Shown here in pieces: positions 34,250-43,110 of a DNA stretch of 64,000 nucleotides. The position numbers and the translations under genes are program-made. Each line of letters begins with the position of its first letter. Positions within the stretch are counted from its first letter, which is position 1. The stretch comes from Stygiobacter sp043807765 (lineage in GTDB: Bacteria; Bacteroidota; Ignavibacteria; Ignavibacteriales; Melioribacteraceae), in contig JAZDFQ010000045.1 in assembly GCA_043807765.1 (NCBI GenBank), forward strand, positions 1 through 64,000. Reading direction: 5' to 3'. The notes beneath the pieces were generated by a model. It saw nothing but the letters and a program-made list of their open reading frames with translations, had not been told where the DNA came from and searched no databases.

Positions 34250-35127
34250 ATCAAGTACTTTAAGGATTCCACTTGTGCTTGCAACGGTTCTCTATAGCTT
34301 TCAATAAAGTGCGCAAGCTCTGTTAAGTCTTTTACATGTAGAGTCGAGAATACATGATGTTCTAGCTCAAGATTTGTATCCATTCTTAACTCGCCCATCT
34401 TCAACATTTGAGTCATATAATCTGCGAGATGTATAATAGAAGCGAGCGTTGGTGCTTGCTGAGATAAGGATGGCTGATGATGGAATTTCACTATGTCTGT
34501 AATTAATTCTGGAATGTTCCAGTATTTCAGAAGTGATTCGCCGATTTCGCCGTGTGTTAAACCAAGAACTTGCATTTCTGCGTCGTTGAATGAAACACCT
34601 TGTGCAACTTGATCGTGTATGGCAACAAAATCGGAATGCATGAATCTATGAACTACGGAAATACCAAGATCATGAAGCAGACCGGCAATGAAAGCTTCGC
34701 CATGTTTTTCAAGTCCTAAATCCATTGCTAGTTTTTTAGAAATTGTTGCTGTTAAGTAAGAATGCATCCAGAAAACTTTTTGATCCAAATATTGATCGCT
34801 CTTGTTTTTCATAGATTCCATTAATGAAAGAGCAGAAACAATATTTCTTATTTCATCGTAACCAAGAATCATGATAGCAAATTCAATTGAAGAGACACGT
34901 TTCGTTAATCCGTAAAACGGTGAGTTTGCAATAGTTAATATCTTTAAAACAACACTTTGGTCTTTTGAAATTGCTTTAGACAGAGTGTGCGGACTAGTAT
35001 TAAAATCATTTAATAATTGAAGTACTTCTTGCAAGATTTTTGGAAGCGGTGCAAGCGTGTTCACCTTCTTCAATATTAATTCTGTTCTTTCCCGCCTCTG
35101 GTTCAAATCTGTTAATACTGTTTCCAT
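34246..35127 (-). CDS. HDOD domain protein
   Basis: 293 residues. HDOD domain about 20-225: LPKILQEVLQLLNDFNTSP, then ANSPFYGLTKRVSSIEFAIMILGYDEIRN in pieces, and GLLHDLGISVVHRF near 167-180, a His-Asp pair like HD hydrolases. HDOD proteins are signalling proteins, often non-enzymatic, that bind partners. It is a clear paralogue of the gene directly upstream (35134) and overlaps the pseudokinase gene by 4 nt. Probably part of a motility regulatory module; ligand unknown. Confidence 0.88.
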   Translation of the reverse strand: METVLTDLNQRRERTELILKKVNTLAPLPKILQEVLQLLNDFNTSPHTLSKAISKDQSVVLKILTIANSPFYGLTKRVSSIEFAIMILGYDEIRNIVSALSLMESMKNKSDQYLDQKVFWMHSYLTATISKKLAMDLGLEKHGEAFIAGLLHDLGISVVHRFMHSDFVAIHDQVAQGVSFNDAEMQVLGLTHGEIGESLLKYWNIPELITDIVKFHHQPSLSQQAPTLASIIHLADYMTQMLKMGELRMDTNLELEHHVFSTLHVKDLTELAHFIESYREPLQAQVESLKYLI

Positions 35128-35133
35128 AATTTC

Positions 35134-36021
35134 TCACATTATTTTATTGTTTTCTGTTAATGATTCTAAATGACTTATGAACAACGGTTCATACGTCTGC
35201 ATGAATGTGTCTAAGTATTCTTTATTGCCAAAACCAAGTATGTCTATTACGTTTTCATCAAAAGCAAAATTGTCATCCCAATTAAAAGCGCCTACATTCA
35301 TTTGTTGCGTCATGTAATCTGCCAAATGAACCAAAGAAGCAAGCACTTTTCCGCTTTCTGCTAACGATGGCTGATGATGAAACAGTACGGATTCGATTAT
35401 GTAAGGAGGGAAATTCCATTTTTCCAAAAGGAATTCCGCAATATCTTGATGGGTAAAGCCGAGCACTTCTAATTCTGCATTGAAATGACCCAACTGTTGT
35501 TCTTCAACTAAGGCAACAATTTTTTCAAAATCTTTAGGCATGTAACGCTGCAAAACAACTAATCCCAAATCATGTAATAATCCGGCTGTAAAAACTTCGC
35601 CCGACTTTGGATAACGTAAATCATCTGCAATTCTTTTAGCTGCGGTAGCGGTTAATAGGGAATGCATCCAGTAAGCGTGGTGATCCCAATTAGATGTACT
35701 TCTACTTTTGAATGCTTCAACAAGTGAAAGAGCGACAAGAATGTTTCTCATGTGTTCAAAACCGATTATCACAACAGCAAACTCAATTGTAGAAACTCTT
35801 CTTGGCAAACCATACAAAGGTGAGTTTGCAACAGCAAGAATTTTAGTAACAATTGCTTGATCTCTCGAAATTACTTTGCAGAGATCGGCTGCACTTGTTC
35901 TATCGTTGTCCAGCAATATTGATACTTCAGTTATTATCTGAGGAACAGATGGCAACGTTCCAATATTTGAGAGGTGTTTTTTGATTCTCTCTTTAGCTTC
36001 AGTGTTCTTAATATCAAGCAT
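35134..36021 (-). CDS. HDOD domain protein (paralogue)
   Basis: 295 residues, HDOD domain over about 20-225: LPSVPQIITEVSILLDND, VANSPLYGLPRRVSTIEFAVVIIGFEHMRN in pieces, GLLHDLGLVVLQRYMPKDF near 165-183, and FHHQPSLAESGK. Very similar to 34246-35127, a tandem duplication. Overlaps the 3' end of fliA by 8 nt, so made together with the flagellar sigma factor. Confidence 0.88.
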   Translation of the reverse strand: MLDIKNTEAKERIKKHLSNIGTLPSVPQIITEVSILLDNDRTSAADLCKVISRDQAIVTKILAVANSPLYGLPRRVSTIEFAVVIIGFEHMRNILVALSLVEAFKSRSTSNWDHHAYWMHSLLTATAAKRIADDLRYPKSGEVFTAGLLHDLGLVVLQRYMPKDFEKIVALVEEQQLGHFNAELEVLGFTHQDIAEFLLEKWNFPPYIIESVLFHHQPSLAESGKVLASLVHLADYMTQQMNVGAFNWDDNFAFDENVIDILGFGNKEYLDTFMQTYEPLFISHLESLTENNKIM

Positions 36022-36646
36022 TATATTCGGCCAATCTTAGTTTTAAGGAATTAAGAATTCTAGAATGAATCTGTGAAACTCTGGAAACAGTGATGCTTAA
36101 AACCTGAGCAATTTCTTTATAGTTAAGATCTTCGTAGTAATACAAGCTAAGAATTGTTCTTTCGCGTTCGTTCAATTCTTTAATCATATCGAGCAATCTT
36201 TGTTTTAAATCTTTCTTTTCTAAGATGAAGTCAGGCTTTTCGGCATCGCTCGGAAGCATTTCATAAAGCTGCATTCCATCGTCTTCACCAACAGATTGAT
36301 TAACAGATAAAGTAGATGTGGGAAACATTGTGGTTGCATCGGGCTCGAGTACAGGTTCGAACTTATCACTGTACTTTCTCAGCTCGTCGTAAATTTTACC
36401 GCGGATGCGTTGTATAGCGTATGTTTCGAACTTTGTACCATAGTCCGGATCAAATCTATCAATCGCTTCGCTCAACCCCTCAATTCCAAATTGGAAATAA
36501 TCGCGCCGATCCAGTAAAGCACTCTGGATCAAATTGGTTCTGTGTATAACATAGTGAACTAAATTCACATAGGTTAACACGATCTGTTTCTTCAATTCAG
36601 GAGATGGTTTTTCCTTATACGAGGCCCAAAGTATTGCATTACTCAT
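36014..36646 (-). CDS. fliA: Flagellar sigma factor FliA (sigma-28), lacking region 3
   Basis: 210 residues against about 240-255 in the family. Region 2 is intact: DYFQFGIEGLSEAIDRFDP, then FETYAIQRIRGKIYDELRK. Region 4 is intact: LNERERTILSLYYYEDLNYKEIAQVL and ITVSRVSQIHSRIL (in pieces). Between them, where FliA has the DWVPRSVRR region-3 helices, there is only a polar linker (roughly 97-135) with no such motif. It would recognise TAAAGTTT/GCCGATAA promoters; two matching sites exist in the window (141 and 19405). It overlaps the upstream 78-codon gene by 8 nt. Confidence 0.88.
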   Translation of the reverse strand: MSNAILWASYKEKPSPELKKQIVLTYVNLVHYVIHRTNLIQSALLDRRDYFQFGIEGLSEAIDRFDPDYGTKFETYAIQRIRGKIYDELRKYSDKFEPVLEPDATTMFPTSTLSVNQSVGEDDGMQLYEMLPSDAEKPDFILEKKDLKQRLLDMIKELNERERTILSLYYYEDLNYKEIAQVLSITVSRVSQIHSRILNSLKLRLAEYNA

Positions 36647-36875
36647 GATCTTTATTTCCTGCTAAATTATCTGATAGGTCTCCTAATTTGCTGAGTGAGT
36701 TGTTATTGATCGCTTTTATTAATCCAATAACAATTAAGCTCAACATTGTTGTAACTAGGATGAAAATTGCAAAGGAATTCAGCAATACTTTTTCTATTGC
36801 CAGCCCACGTTGTGTGAAAAAGATAATCGAGAAGAAGAATACCAAAAGTCCAAACTGTAATACTATCTTGTTCAT
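36639..36875 (-). CDS. Small membrane protein upstream of fliA
   Basis: 78 residues with two hydrophobic segments, about 5-23 (LQFGLLVFFFSIIFF) and 33-54 (FAIFILVTTMLSLIVIGLI), and a short polar tail. Family not recognised. It overlaps fliA by 8 nt and is the first gene after a sigma-54-like promoter motif (36904-36919). Because no flgM is visible nearby, a membrane partner of FliA is a possible role but there is no direct support. Confidence 0.65.
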   Translation of the reverse strand: MNKIVLQFGLLVFFFSIIFFTQRGLAIEKVLLNSFAIFILVTTMLSLIVIGLIKAINNNSLSKLGDLSDNLAGNKDHE

Positions 36876-36903
36876 CGCTTCCCTTGCTTTTTTCTATTGG
36901 AAT

Positions 36904-36919
36904 TGCAAACCTTATACCA
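36904..36919 (-). promoter_or_regulatory. Sigma-54-like promoter motif before the fliA operon
   Basis: Minus strand TGGTAT-AAGGT-TTGCA. The invariant GG and GC pairs are present with the exact 10-nt separation of the sigma-54 consensus TGGCAC-N5-TTGCA; two mismatches elsewhere. It ends 28 nt before ATG 36875. The 107-nt gap to flhG otherwise holds nothing recognisable. Confidence 0.55.
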
Positions 36920-36982
36920 CTGCTACTTGGGGCCAAGTGAGGTCAAAAGCTTCAAAAAATGATAATTTTAAGGGTTTTCGAG

Positions 36983-37825
36983 TTAGATTATCTGTCGGCT
37001 ATGGTTATTATTAGCCACTTGAGCGATAGTAAGGAATTTCTTTGTGATAGAATTGATTTCTCTTGAAGGCTGACATTCTGGACTGATTTCCGCGAGCAGT
37101 TCTTGATGCACAATGGATTTATGAACTGCCGAATCAAAACTGATTGAGCCGATGAAATTCGTGTCGTCGCCTAGGAAGTGTTTAGATGCAACAGCCAAAT
37201 TTGCATAAGCAGTTTGTGCGTCATCTTCATCTACGCACTTATTAACTACTACAAGTTTTTCGCCGCAGTAACTTTCCGTGTTCAACAACTTTACAATTAC
37301 ATAAGCATCCATAACTGCTGTTGGTTCCGGCGATGTCACTATAATCGTGTAGTCGGATCGAACCAATTGATAGAGTGTTAAGTCAACTGCCCCGGCGGAA
37401 GAATCTAGAATTATGAAATCGTAATTATCACCAATTTTATTAAGTGAAATAAATAAGTAATCAAGTACTTCTTTACTTACGCGCGGATAATCTTGCCGTC
37501 CGGAATCGCCATAAATAAGATCGAGATTACTATTATAGCCGGAAACAATTTCCCGCAAAGATTTTTTCTGTTCGAAGAATTCCGAGATTACATCTTGGGT
37601 TGCATGGTTAAGTAGAATGTTTAGGTTGGAAAAATTCAGATCAAGATCTACAAGTAAAGCTTTTTTGCCTAAGCGGGCAAGTGTGAAAGCAAAGTTTGCG
37701 GCAAAGAATGTCTTACCTGTTCCTCCCTTGCCGGAGCAGATAGAAACAATCTTGGAAGCAGAAAACTGTTTACCCTTTTCTTCAAGCTCCCTAAGCTGTA
37801 TAAGCCGTGATGCCTGTCCATTCAT
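36983..37825 (-). CDS. flhG: Flagellar number/placement ATPase FlhG (YlxH/MinD family)
   Basis: 280 residues. N-terminal activation helix GQASRLIQLR corresponds to the DQAxxLR motif of FlhG, which stimulates FlhF GTPase. Deviant Walker A SGKGGTGKT at 31-39, ALLVDLDLNFSNLN around 54-67, and switch DSSAGAVD. Membrane-associated, controls number and place of flagella. Overlaps flhF by 4 nt. The C-terminal amphipathic helix is present but short. Confidence 0.93.
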   Translation of the reverse strand: MNGQASRLIQLRELEEKGKQFSASKIVSICSGKGGTGKTFFAANFAFTLARLGKKALLVDLDLNFSNLNILLNHATQDVISEFFEQKKSLREIVSGYNSNLDLIYGDSGRQDYPRVSKEVLDYLFISLNKIGDNYDFIILDSSAGAVDLTLYQLVRSDYTIIVTSPEPTAVMDAYVIVKLLNTESYCGEKLVVVNKCVDEDDAQTAYANLAVASKHFLGDDTNFIGSISFDSAVHKSIVHQELLAEISPECQPSREINSITKKFLTIAQVANNNHSRQII

Positions 37826-38937
37826 TTGTAAAGTTTGCCGCTGTATATCAAGTTTGCAAGAAATGCCGGATTTACAGAAAGAATATCATCCGGAATTACC
37901 TGTCCGTTTGTTAAAAACATTACCGGTGTATTGTGTGTAACAGCCAGATTCATAATGTTGCCGTAAACTACGGCCTCATCAATCTTGGAAAAAATTACGG
38001 AAGTATATTTTAACGGTCTGAATTTCTCTGCCACATCATTCAGCGTGCGTGCAGAGCTTGTAGAATTAGCTACCAAAATAGTTTCATCAACTTGAGCAGC
38101 ATCCAGATATTTTCTGATTTCTTCCAGATTCTCTTTGGCTTTCTGGCTTCTGCCAACAGTATCAATGAAAATCAAATCCTTTCCCTTAAACTTCTTTACA
38201 AGTTTAGGAATGTCCTCTGCTTCGTATGCAACGGCCATTTCAATATCGCTTATCTCGGAAAATATTCTAAGCTGATCAATTGCACCAAGTCTGTAAGTAT
38301 CAATAGAAATTAATCCAACTTTCAGCTTATGAATAATTTTTGAGATAACAGCCAGTTTTGCTATGCAAGTTGTTTTACCAACTCCGGTTGGACCGACTAG
38401 CGCAATCTTAGTGGTTTTATTTTTGCTTACTTTGAATGTAGTAGTAGGAATCATTGAAGCCAAAGTAGATAGTAAATAATTATCCAAGTTAGAATCTTCA
38501 ATAAAGTTTGCGGAGTCTCTTAAATGTTTGGTTATAGACTTAATGATAGTCTTTGATACTTCGCGTTGTTCAAGTGTATTTGCAATTTCATCTATCTCTT
38601 TTTCAAATTGTCTGCTTGGAGCTGCTTTTTCAGCTTTAGCTTTTCTCTCATCTAATACAGCCTTAGTTTCTGCGCGTGGATTAATTTTTCTAGTAAGTTT
38701 TTCCAACTCAGCTTGAAAATTATCAATACTATCAAATTCTTCTCTGGATGCTTTTGCTGGTTTTGCCTGAACCGGCTGATCAATACCGGCAGTAATTTCA
38801 TACATCTTTTTCATGCCATAGCGTTTATCATTTTCTATAACACGTGTACCAAGAATTAAAGCTTCCCCGCCTAACTCATTTTTCATTTGCTGTGTAGCTT
38901 CTTTAAGAGATGCGGCTACATACTTTTTAATTTGCAT
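37822..38937 (-). CDS. flhF: Flagellar biosynthesis SRP-type GTPase FlhF
   Basis: 371 residues from ATG 38937; chosen because MQIKKYVAASLKEA is the standard FlhF N-terminus and GAGG lies 6 nt ahead; an upstream ATG extends 10 residues into flhA. B-domain 1-90, basic linker, NG domain with P-loop VGPTGVGKTT at 181-190, DTYRLGAIDQL, and DTVGRSQ. It recruits early flagellar parts to the assembly site and pairs with FlhG. Start overlaps the flhA stop by 11 nt. Confidence 0.93.
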   Translation of the reverse strand: MQIKKYVAASLKEATQQMKNELGGEALILGTRVIENDKRYGMKKMYEITAGIDQPVQAKPAKASREEFDSIDNFQAELEKLTRKINPRAETKAVLDERKAKAEKAAPSRQFEKEIDEIANTLEQREVSKTIIKSITKHLRDSANFIEDSNLDNYLLSTLASMIPTTTFKVSKNKTTKIALVGPTGVGKTTCIAKLAVISKIIHKLKVGLISIDTYRLGAIDQLRIFSEISDIEMAVAYEAEDIPKLVKKFKGKDLIFIDTVGRSQKAKENLEEIRKYLDAAQVDETILVANSTSSARTLNDVAEKFRPLKYTSVIFSKIDEAVVYGNIMNLAVTHNTPVMFLTNGQVIPDDILSVNPAFLANLIYSGKLYK

Positions 38938-40984
38938 TAGAAACCTCGATCTTTCCAATAAACTCAAGTTCTACATTAGCCGGAAGCTCCGAATATGAAA
39001 GGATTGACCATTCCGGAAAACTGCTGTTTATTAATCTATAAAAATATGGCCGAATAGTTGCTGAAGTAATTAATATCGAGGGATAGCCTAGAGAATTAAA
39101 TTTTTCCGATGTTGCTCTAAGTTGTGTATTCAATTCGCGAAGTATCGCCGGTGGCAAGCCAAGTGTTACAATATTATCCTTTTGTGCTTGCAATGATTTC
39201 GTAATTGCGCTTTCAAGCACTTCGCTCAATGCAGCCGCATGAATTATGCCGTTATGATCTTTATAAATATTTGCGATTGTCTCTCCAATTGTATGGCGTA
39301 CATACTCGGTAAGTACATCCACGTTCTTTGTTGTTTTTGAGTAGTCTATTAACGCTTCTAAAATCTGAACAAAATCCTTTATTGGAATATTTTCTTTTAG
39401 AAGGTTTTGCAGAATTTTTTGAATTGTTCCAAGATTTAGTACATCCGGATTTATTTCTTCTACAACGGCCGGATATTCTTTCTTTATATTCTCGAGCAGT
39501 TGTTTAACATCCTGACGGGTTAAGATTTTTTCAAAATTTCTCTTTAAGACTTCTTGCAAATGAGTTGTAATAACAGAAATACAATCAACAACGGTGTAAC
39601 CCAACATGTCTGCTTTTTCTTTTTCATCTGTTGAAATCCATAGGCTGGGTAGACCGAAAGCTGGGTCGGTAGTAGGCAATCCATTTATAGTTTCGCTGGA
39701 AGTTCCGGGGTTCATTGCCAGCATTCTATCCGGATAAACTTCGAAACTGGAAACAACATTGCCTTTAATTTTAATAATGTATTCGTTAGGTGAAAGCTGA
39801 AGATTATCCCGAACACGTACCGGAGGTATTAGCACTCCGTAATCCAAGGCAATTAGTTTTCTAGTTGAAGAAATTTTCTGAAACAGATTGCCGCCTTGTT
39901 TTTCGTCAACTAAGCTTATTAAACCATAACCAATTTCTACTTCAATCGGATCGACTTGCAAATACTGCTCAACTTTTTCTTCAGTAATCGGTTCCGGCGA
40001 TGATGATTCAACAGATTCAATGACCGGAGCAGCTTTTAATTTATTTTTCTTTGTTATATACGAAACCGTTCCCATTACAATGCTTAAGAATACAAATGGA
40101 ATCGTTGGCATTCCGGGAATTAGAGCAAACATAAATGAAGCTCCGGAAGCAGTTCCAAGCACACGGGGATTTGAAAACAATTGCGTTTTCATTTGAAAAT
40201 CCAGCGAACTTCCGCTTGCACTTCTTGTTACAACTAAACCGGCTGCTGTAGAAATAATTAACGCCGGAATCTGAGAGACAAGACCATCACCAATTGTTAA
40301 TATTGTGTAGCTCTGAATCGCATCCGTAAAACTCATTCCCCTTTGAGCTATACCTATAATGAATCCGCCAATAATATTTACACCGGCTATGATTAAACCG
40401 GCAACTGCATCTCCTTTAACAAACTTGCTCGCTCCATCCATAGCACCGTAAAATTCAGCTTCGCGAGAAATTGTTTCTCTTCTCTTTCTAGCATCAGCTT
40501 CTGTAATCAAGCCGGTGTTTAGATCGGCATCGATAGCCATTTGCTTACCGGGCATAGCATCTAATGTAAAACGTGCCGCAACTTCAGAAATTCTTCCAGA
40601 ACCTTTTACTATAACAATAAATTGAATAACTACTAAAATGATAAATACAATGAATCCGACTACATAATTTCCACCAACTACGAAGGTACCGAACGATTCA
40701 ATAACCTTTCCGGCATAACCTTCAATCAGAATTAAACGGGTTGAGCTGATATTTAATCCAAGACGAAACAGAGTTAGCACAAGCAGCAATCCCGGGAAAA
40801 TCGAAATGTCCAAGGGTGAAGTAATGTAGAGAGAAACGATCATCACCAAAACAGAAAGTGTAATATTAAGCGCCAGCAAGAAATCCAAAATTCCAGCCGG
40901 AAGCGGAATTAGCATTAATCCCAACATTAGGATTAAACCAAACGCCAGAATTACATCGCTATTTTTTCCAATGCTATTCATCAC
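38927..40984 (-). CDS. flhA: Flagellar export gate protein FlhA
   Basis: 685 residues, family length about 690. Eight membrane segments in the first 330 residues, with the conserved cytoplasmic FHIPEP-type loop: GSGRISEVAARFTLDAMPGKQMAID in pieces at about 128-152, and DADLNTGLI. Cytoplasmic ring domain from about 345 (PIEVEIGYGLISLVD, then SPNEYIIKIKG). Forms the nonameric ring that receives substrates. Its start shares base 40984 with the end of flhB. Confidence 0.97.
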   Translation of the reverse strand: MMNSIGKNSDVILAFGLILMLGLMLIPLPAGILDFLLALNITLSVLVMIVSLYITSPLDISIFPGLLLVLTLFRLGLNISSTRLILIEGYAGKVIESFGTFVVGGNYVVGFIVFIILVVIQFIVIVKGSGRISEVAARFTLDAMPGKQMAIDADLNTGLITEADARKRRETISREAEFYGAMDGASKFVKGDAVAGLIIAGVNIIGGFIIGIAQRGMSFTDAIQSYTILTIGDGLVSQIPALIISTAAGLVVTRSASGSSLDFQMKTQLFSNPRVLGTASGASFMFALIPGMPTIPFVFLSIVMGTVSYITKKNKLKAAPVIESVESSSPEPITEEKVEQYLQVDPIEVEIGYGLISLVDEKQGGNLFQKISSTRKLIALDYGVLIPPVRVRDNLQLSPNEYIIKIKGNVVSSFEVYPDRMLAMNPGTSSETINGLPTTDPAFGLPSLWISTDEKEKADMLGYTVVDCISVITTHLQEVLKRNFEKILTRQDVKQLLENIKKEYPAVVEEINPDVLNLGTIQKILQNLLKENIPIKDFVQILEALIDYSKTTKNVDVLTEYVRHTIGETIANIYKDHNGIIHAAALSEVLESAITKSLQAQKDNIVTLGLPPAILRELNTQLRATSEKFNSLGYPSILITSATIRPYFYRLINSSFPEWSILSYSELPANVELEFIGKIEVSNAN

Positions 40985-42066
40985 TATACAATACTTCTTC
41001 TTTTTTTCAGATTTTTCATTTGATAAATGTAAGCTAGAATTTGAGCGACGGCTTTAAATAGTTTGGCCGGAATTTCATCTCCAATTTCGCAACTTTTATA
41101 TAACGCACGCGCAAGTTGTACGTCTTCATGCAAAGGAACATTATTCTCTACTGCAATTTTTTTAATTTTCAGAGCTAATTCATCCATACCTTTTGCTACT
41201 ACTTTTGGTGCGCCGTCTTTACTCATCTCGTACTTAACAGCAACAGCAAAGTGAGTAGGGTTTGTAATAACAACATCTGCGCTTGGCACATCCTTCATCA
41301 TTCTTCTAAATGCCATTTTAAACATCTGCTTACGAATTCTCTGTTTTATTTCCGGATCACCATCGGCTTGTTTATGTTCATCTTTAACTTCTTGCTTTGT
41401 CATCATCATTTCTTTTTTAAACTTGATACGCTGAAAAATAAAATCAGCTCCGGCAATAAGAGAGTAGAACAATGCAATCTTCCAAATAAGCGAAAAAGAA
41501 GCATTCACCATAAACGCTACAGTGTCTTCAACACTCAAATCGGCTAGTTGAAAAGAATCCTCGACAAGTTTGGATAGAATAGAGTAAGTGAATACCGCAA
41601 TAATTACCAGCTTCATAACCGATTTGAGAACTTCTACAAATGAACGGGATGAAAACAACATATTTTTGGCATTGGCAAATACATTGAAACGGCTAAGTTT
41701 CGGCATAAACACTTTGCCGGAAAATTTGAAACCGACCTGTGCAATGTTGCTTATAAGTGAAACAACCATAATTACAAGAATAACCGGAGCGGTCATCGAA
41801 AAGAAAAACAATGCCCACTTAAGAAAATATGTTTGCAACATTGTTTTGCTTAAATCGAGAGAATCTAATGATGAAAACAGATCAATAGTAAATTCGGAAA
41901 ATTTTTCGCCCAGCGAATTTTTAGTAATAAAAAGCATAATCAGCCCGGAAGCAAAAACTGCTAAGGAGTTGATTTCCACACTTTTGGCAACCCGGCCTTC
42001 GTCTCTGGCATCGCTAAGTTTCTTCGAGGTTGGTTCTTCGGTTTTATCGGTTCCGTCATCGGCCAT
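40984..42066 (-). CDS. flhB: Flagellar export specificity switch FlhB
   Basis: 360 residues from ATG 42066 (a GTG at 42075 is the alternative; neither has a clear ribosome binding site). Four membrane helices; the autocleavage motif NPTH lies at about 269-272 in VVITNPTHFAVAVKY. N-terminal DKTEEPTSKKLSDARDEG is the family signature. Cleavage at NPTH and hook-length signal from FliK switch export to filament proteins. Overlaps fliR by a few bases. Confidence 0.95.
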   Translation of the reverse strand: MADDGTDKTEEPTSKKLSDARDEGRVAKSVEINSLAVFASGLIMLFITKNSLGEKFSEFTIDLFSSLDSLDLSKTMLQTYFLKWALFFFSMTAPVILVIMVVSLISNIAQVGFKFSGKVFMPKLSRFNVFANAKNMLFSSRSFVEVLKSVMKLVIIAVFTYSILSKLVEDSFQLADLSVEDTVAFMVNASFSLIWKIALFYSLIAGADFIFQRIKFKKEMMMTKQEVKDEHKQADGDPEIKQRIRKQMFKMAFRRMMKDVPSADVVITNPTHFAVAVKYEMSKDGAPKVVAKGMDELALKIKKIAVENNVPLHEDVQLARALYKSCEIGDEIPAKLFKAVAQILAYIYQMKNLKKRRSIV

Positions 42067-42067
42067 A

Positions 42068-42844
42068 CTAAGCACTCATCGCATTTAACATTTGTGTAAG
42101 CTGGTTTTCATACCCGCTTAATAATCCTTTAATTACATATATATAAAGAGGGACAAGGACCGACAAGAAAACGAATCCCAATCCGATTTTTAACGGTTGC
42201 GTTACATACATTATTTGTATCTGAGGAATTACTCTTGCAATAATTCCTTCTGCAATATGTATTAGTAAAAATGAAACAACTATTGGAGCCGCTATCTTCA
42301 TTGCAATTGTAAACACCGCAAACGAATATTTAATGATCAAGTCTATGAATGGTTCCGTTATTACATATTTAGCTACCGGAACAATTTTAAAGGAAGCAAC
42401 TGTTGCGCCTATTAAATAATGATGCCCGTTGATTACTAAAAAAACCATCATGGCTCCGTAAAAAATTACTTCGCCAACAACGTTATTGCTTAATCCATGA
42501 GTTGGGTCCAAAACTTCCGACATTGATAAGCCCATATCAAAACCTATCATATGCCCGGCATAAGAAATTGCATAGAAAACAAAATTTAGCACAGTGCCAA
42601 TTATTGTCCCGGTAAGAATTTCTTTAATTGCATCCAGAAATATTGAAACGAGATTAATATCTATAACTATTTTGCTTTGATCAATAGTTAAGAACGTCAT
42701 ATAAGCGACAATAAATGCGATAAAAATTTTTGCAACAGTTGGAATCGAAGAATGGCCTAGAACCGGGGCGGCAATCATCATTGAAAGGATCCGCAAAAAC
42801 ATGAGCATAACAATTATGAAATCCCCGATCAGAATTTCTTTCAT
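42068..42844 (-). CDS. fliR: Flagellar export gate protein FliR
   Basis: 258 residues, highly hydrophobic, six or so membrane segments. Marks: MLMFLRILSMMIAAPVLG, FDMGLSMSEVLDP, and LLIHIAEGIIARVIPQIQIM in pieces. Part of the FliPQR gate complex. Start shares base 42844 with the fliQ stop. Confidence 0.95.
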   Translation of the reverse strand: MKEILIGDFIIVMLMFLRILSMMIAAPVLGHSSIPTVAKIFIAFIVAYMTFLTIDQSKIVIDINLVSIFLDAIKEILTGTIIGTVLNFVFYAISYAGHMIGFDMGLSMSEVLDPTHGLSNNVVGEVIFYGAMMVFLVINGHHYLIGATVASFKIVPVAKYVITEPFIDLIIKYSFAVFTIAMKIAAPIVVSFLLIHIAEGIIARVIPQIQIMYVTQPLKIGLGFVFLSVLVPLYIYVIKGLLSGYENQLTQMLNAMSA

Positions 42845-43110
42845 TACAATACACTCTGAAACATTGTAAACATGCGTATTGTTACTGTAACCATTTTGTC
42901 AATAATCCATGGTAGTAAGAATATTATAACAGCTACGGTAGCAACTAGTTTGGGTACGAAAGTCAACGTCATTTCTTGAATGGATGTTGCGGCTTGAAAA
43001 ATTGAAATAAATACACCCACAATAAGAGAAACACCAAGGATTGGCAGTAAAATAATAAATGTTGTAAAGAAAACATCTTTCAATACTTCTATAATAATTT
43101 CTTCTGTCAT
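42844..43110 (-). CDS. fliQ: Flagellar export gate protein FliQ
   Basis: 88 residues, two hydrophobic hairpin helices (TTFIILLPILGVSLIVGVFIS region and VPKLVATVAVIIFLL), with QAATSIQEMTLTFVPK, the family mark. Four copies assemble with FliP5 and FliR in the export gate. Overlaps fliP and fliR by a single base each. Confidence 0.95.
   Translation of the reverse strand: MTEEIIIEVLKDVFFTTFIILLPILGVSLIVGVFISIFQAATSIQEMTLTFVPKLVATVAVIIFLLPWIIDKMVTVTIRMFTMFQSVL

Noticed and set aside
36892..36982. TTGGCCCCAAGTAGCAG as another sigma-54 site before the fliA operon
   Set aside because: GG and GC are 9 nt apart rather than 10; the neighbouring TGGTAT site has the right spacing.
41588..42088. Plus-strand ORF of 166 codons opposite flhB
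   Set aside because: Covers conserved flhB coding sequence in the opposite direction; a chance open frame.
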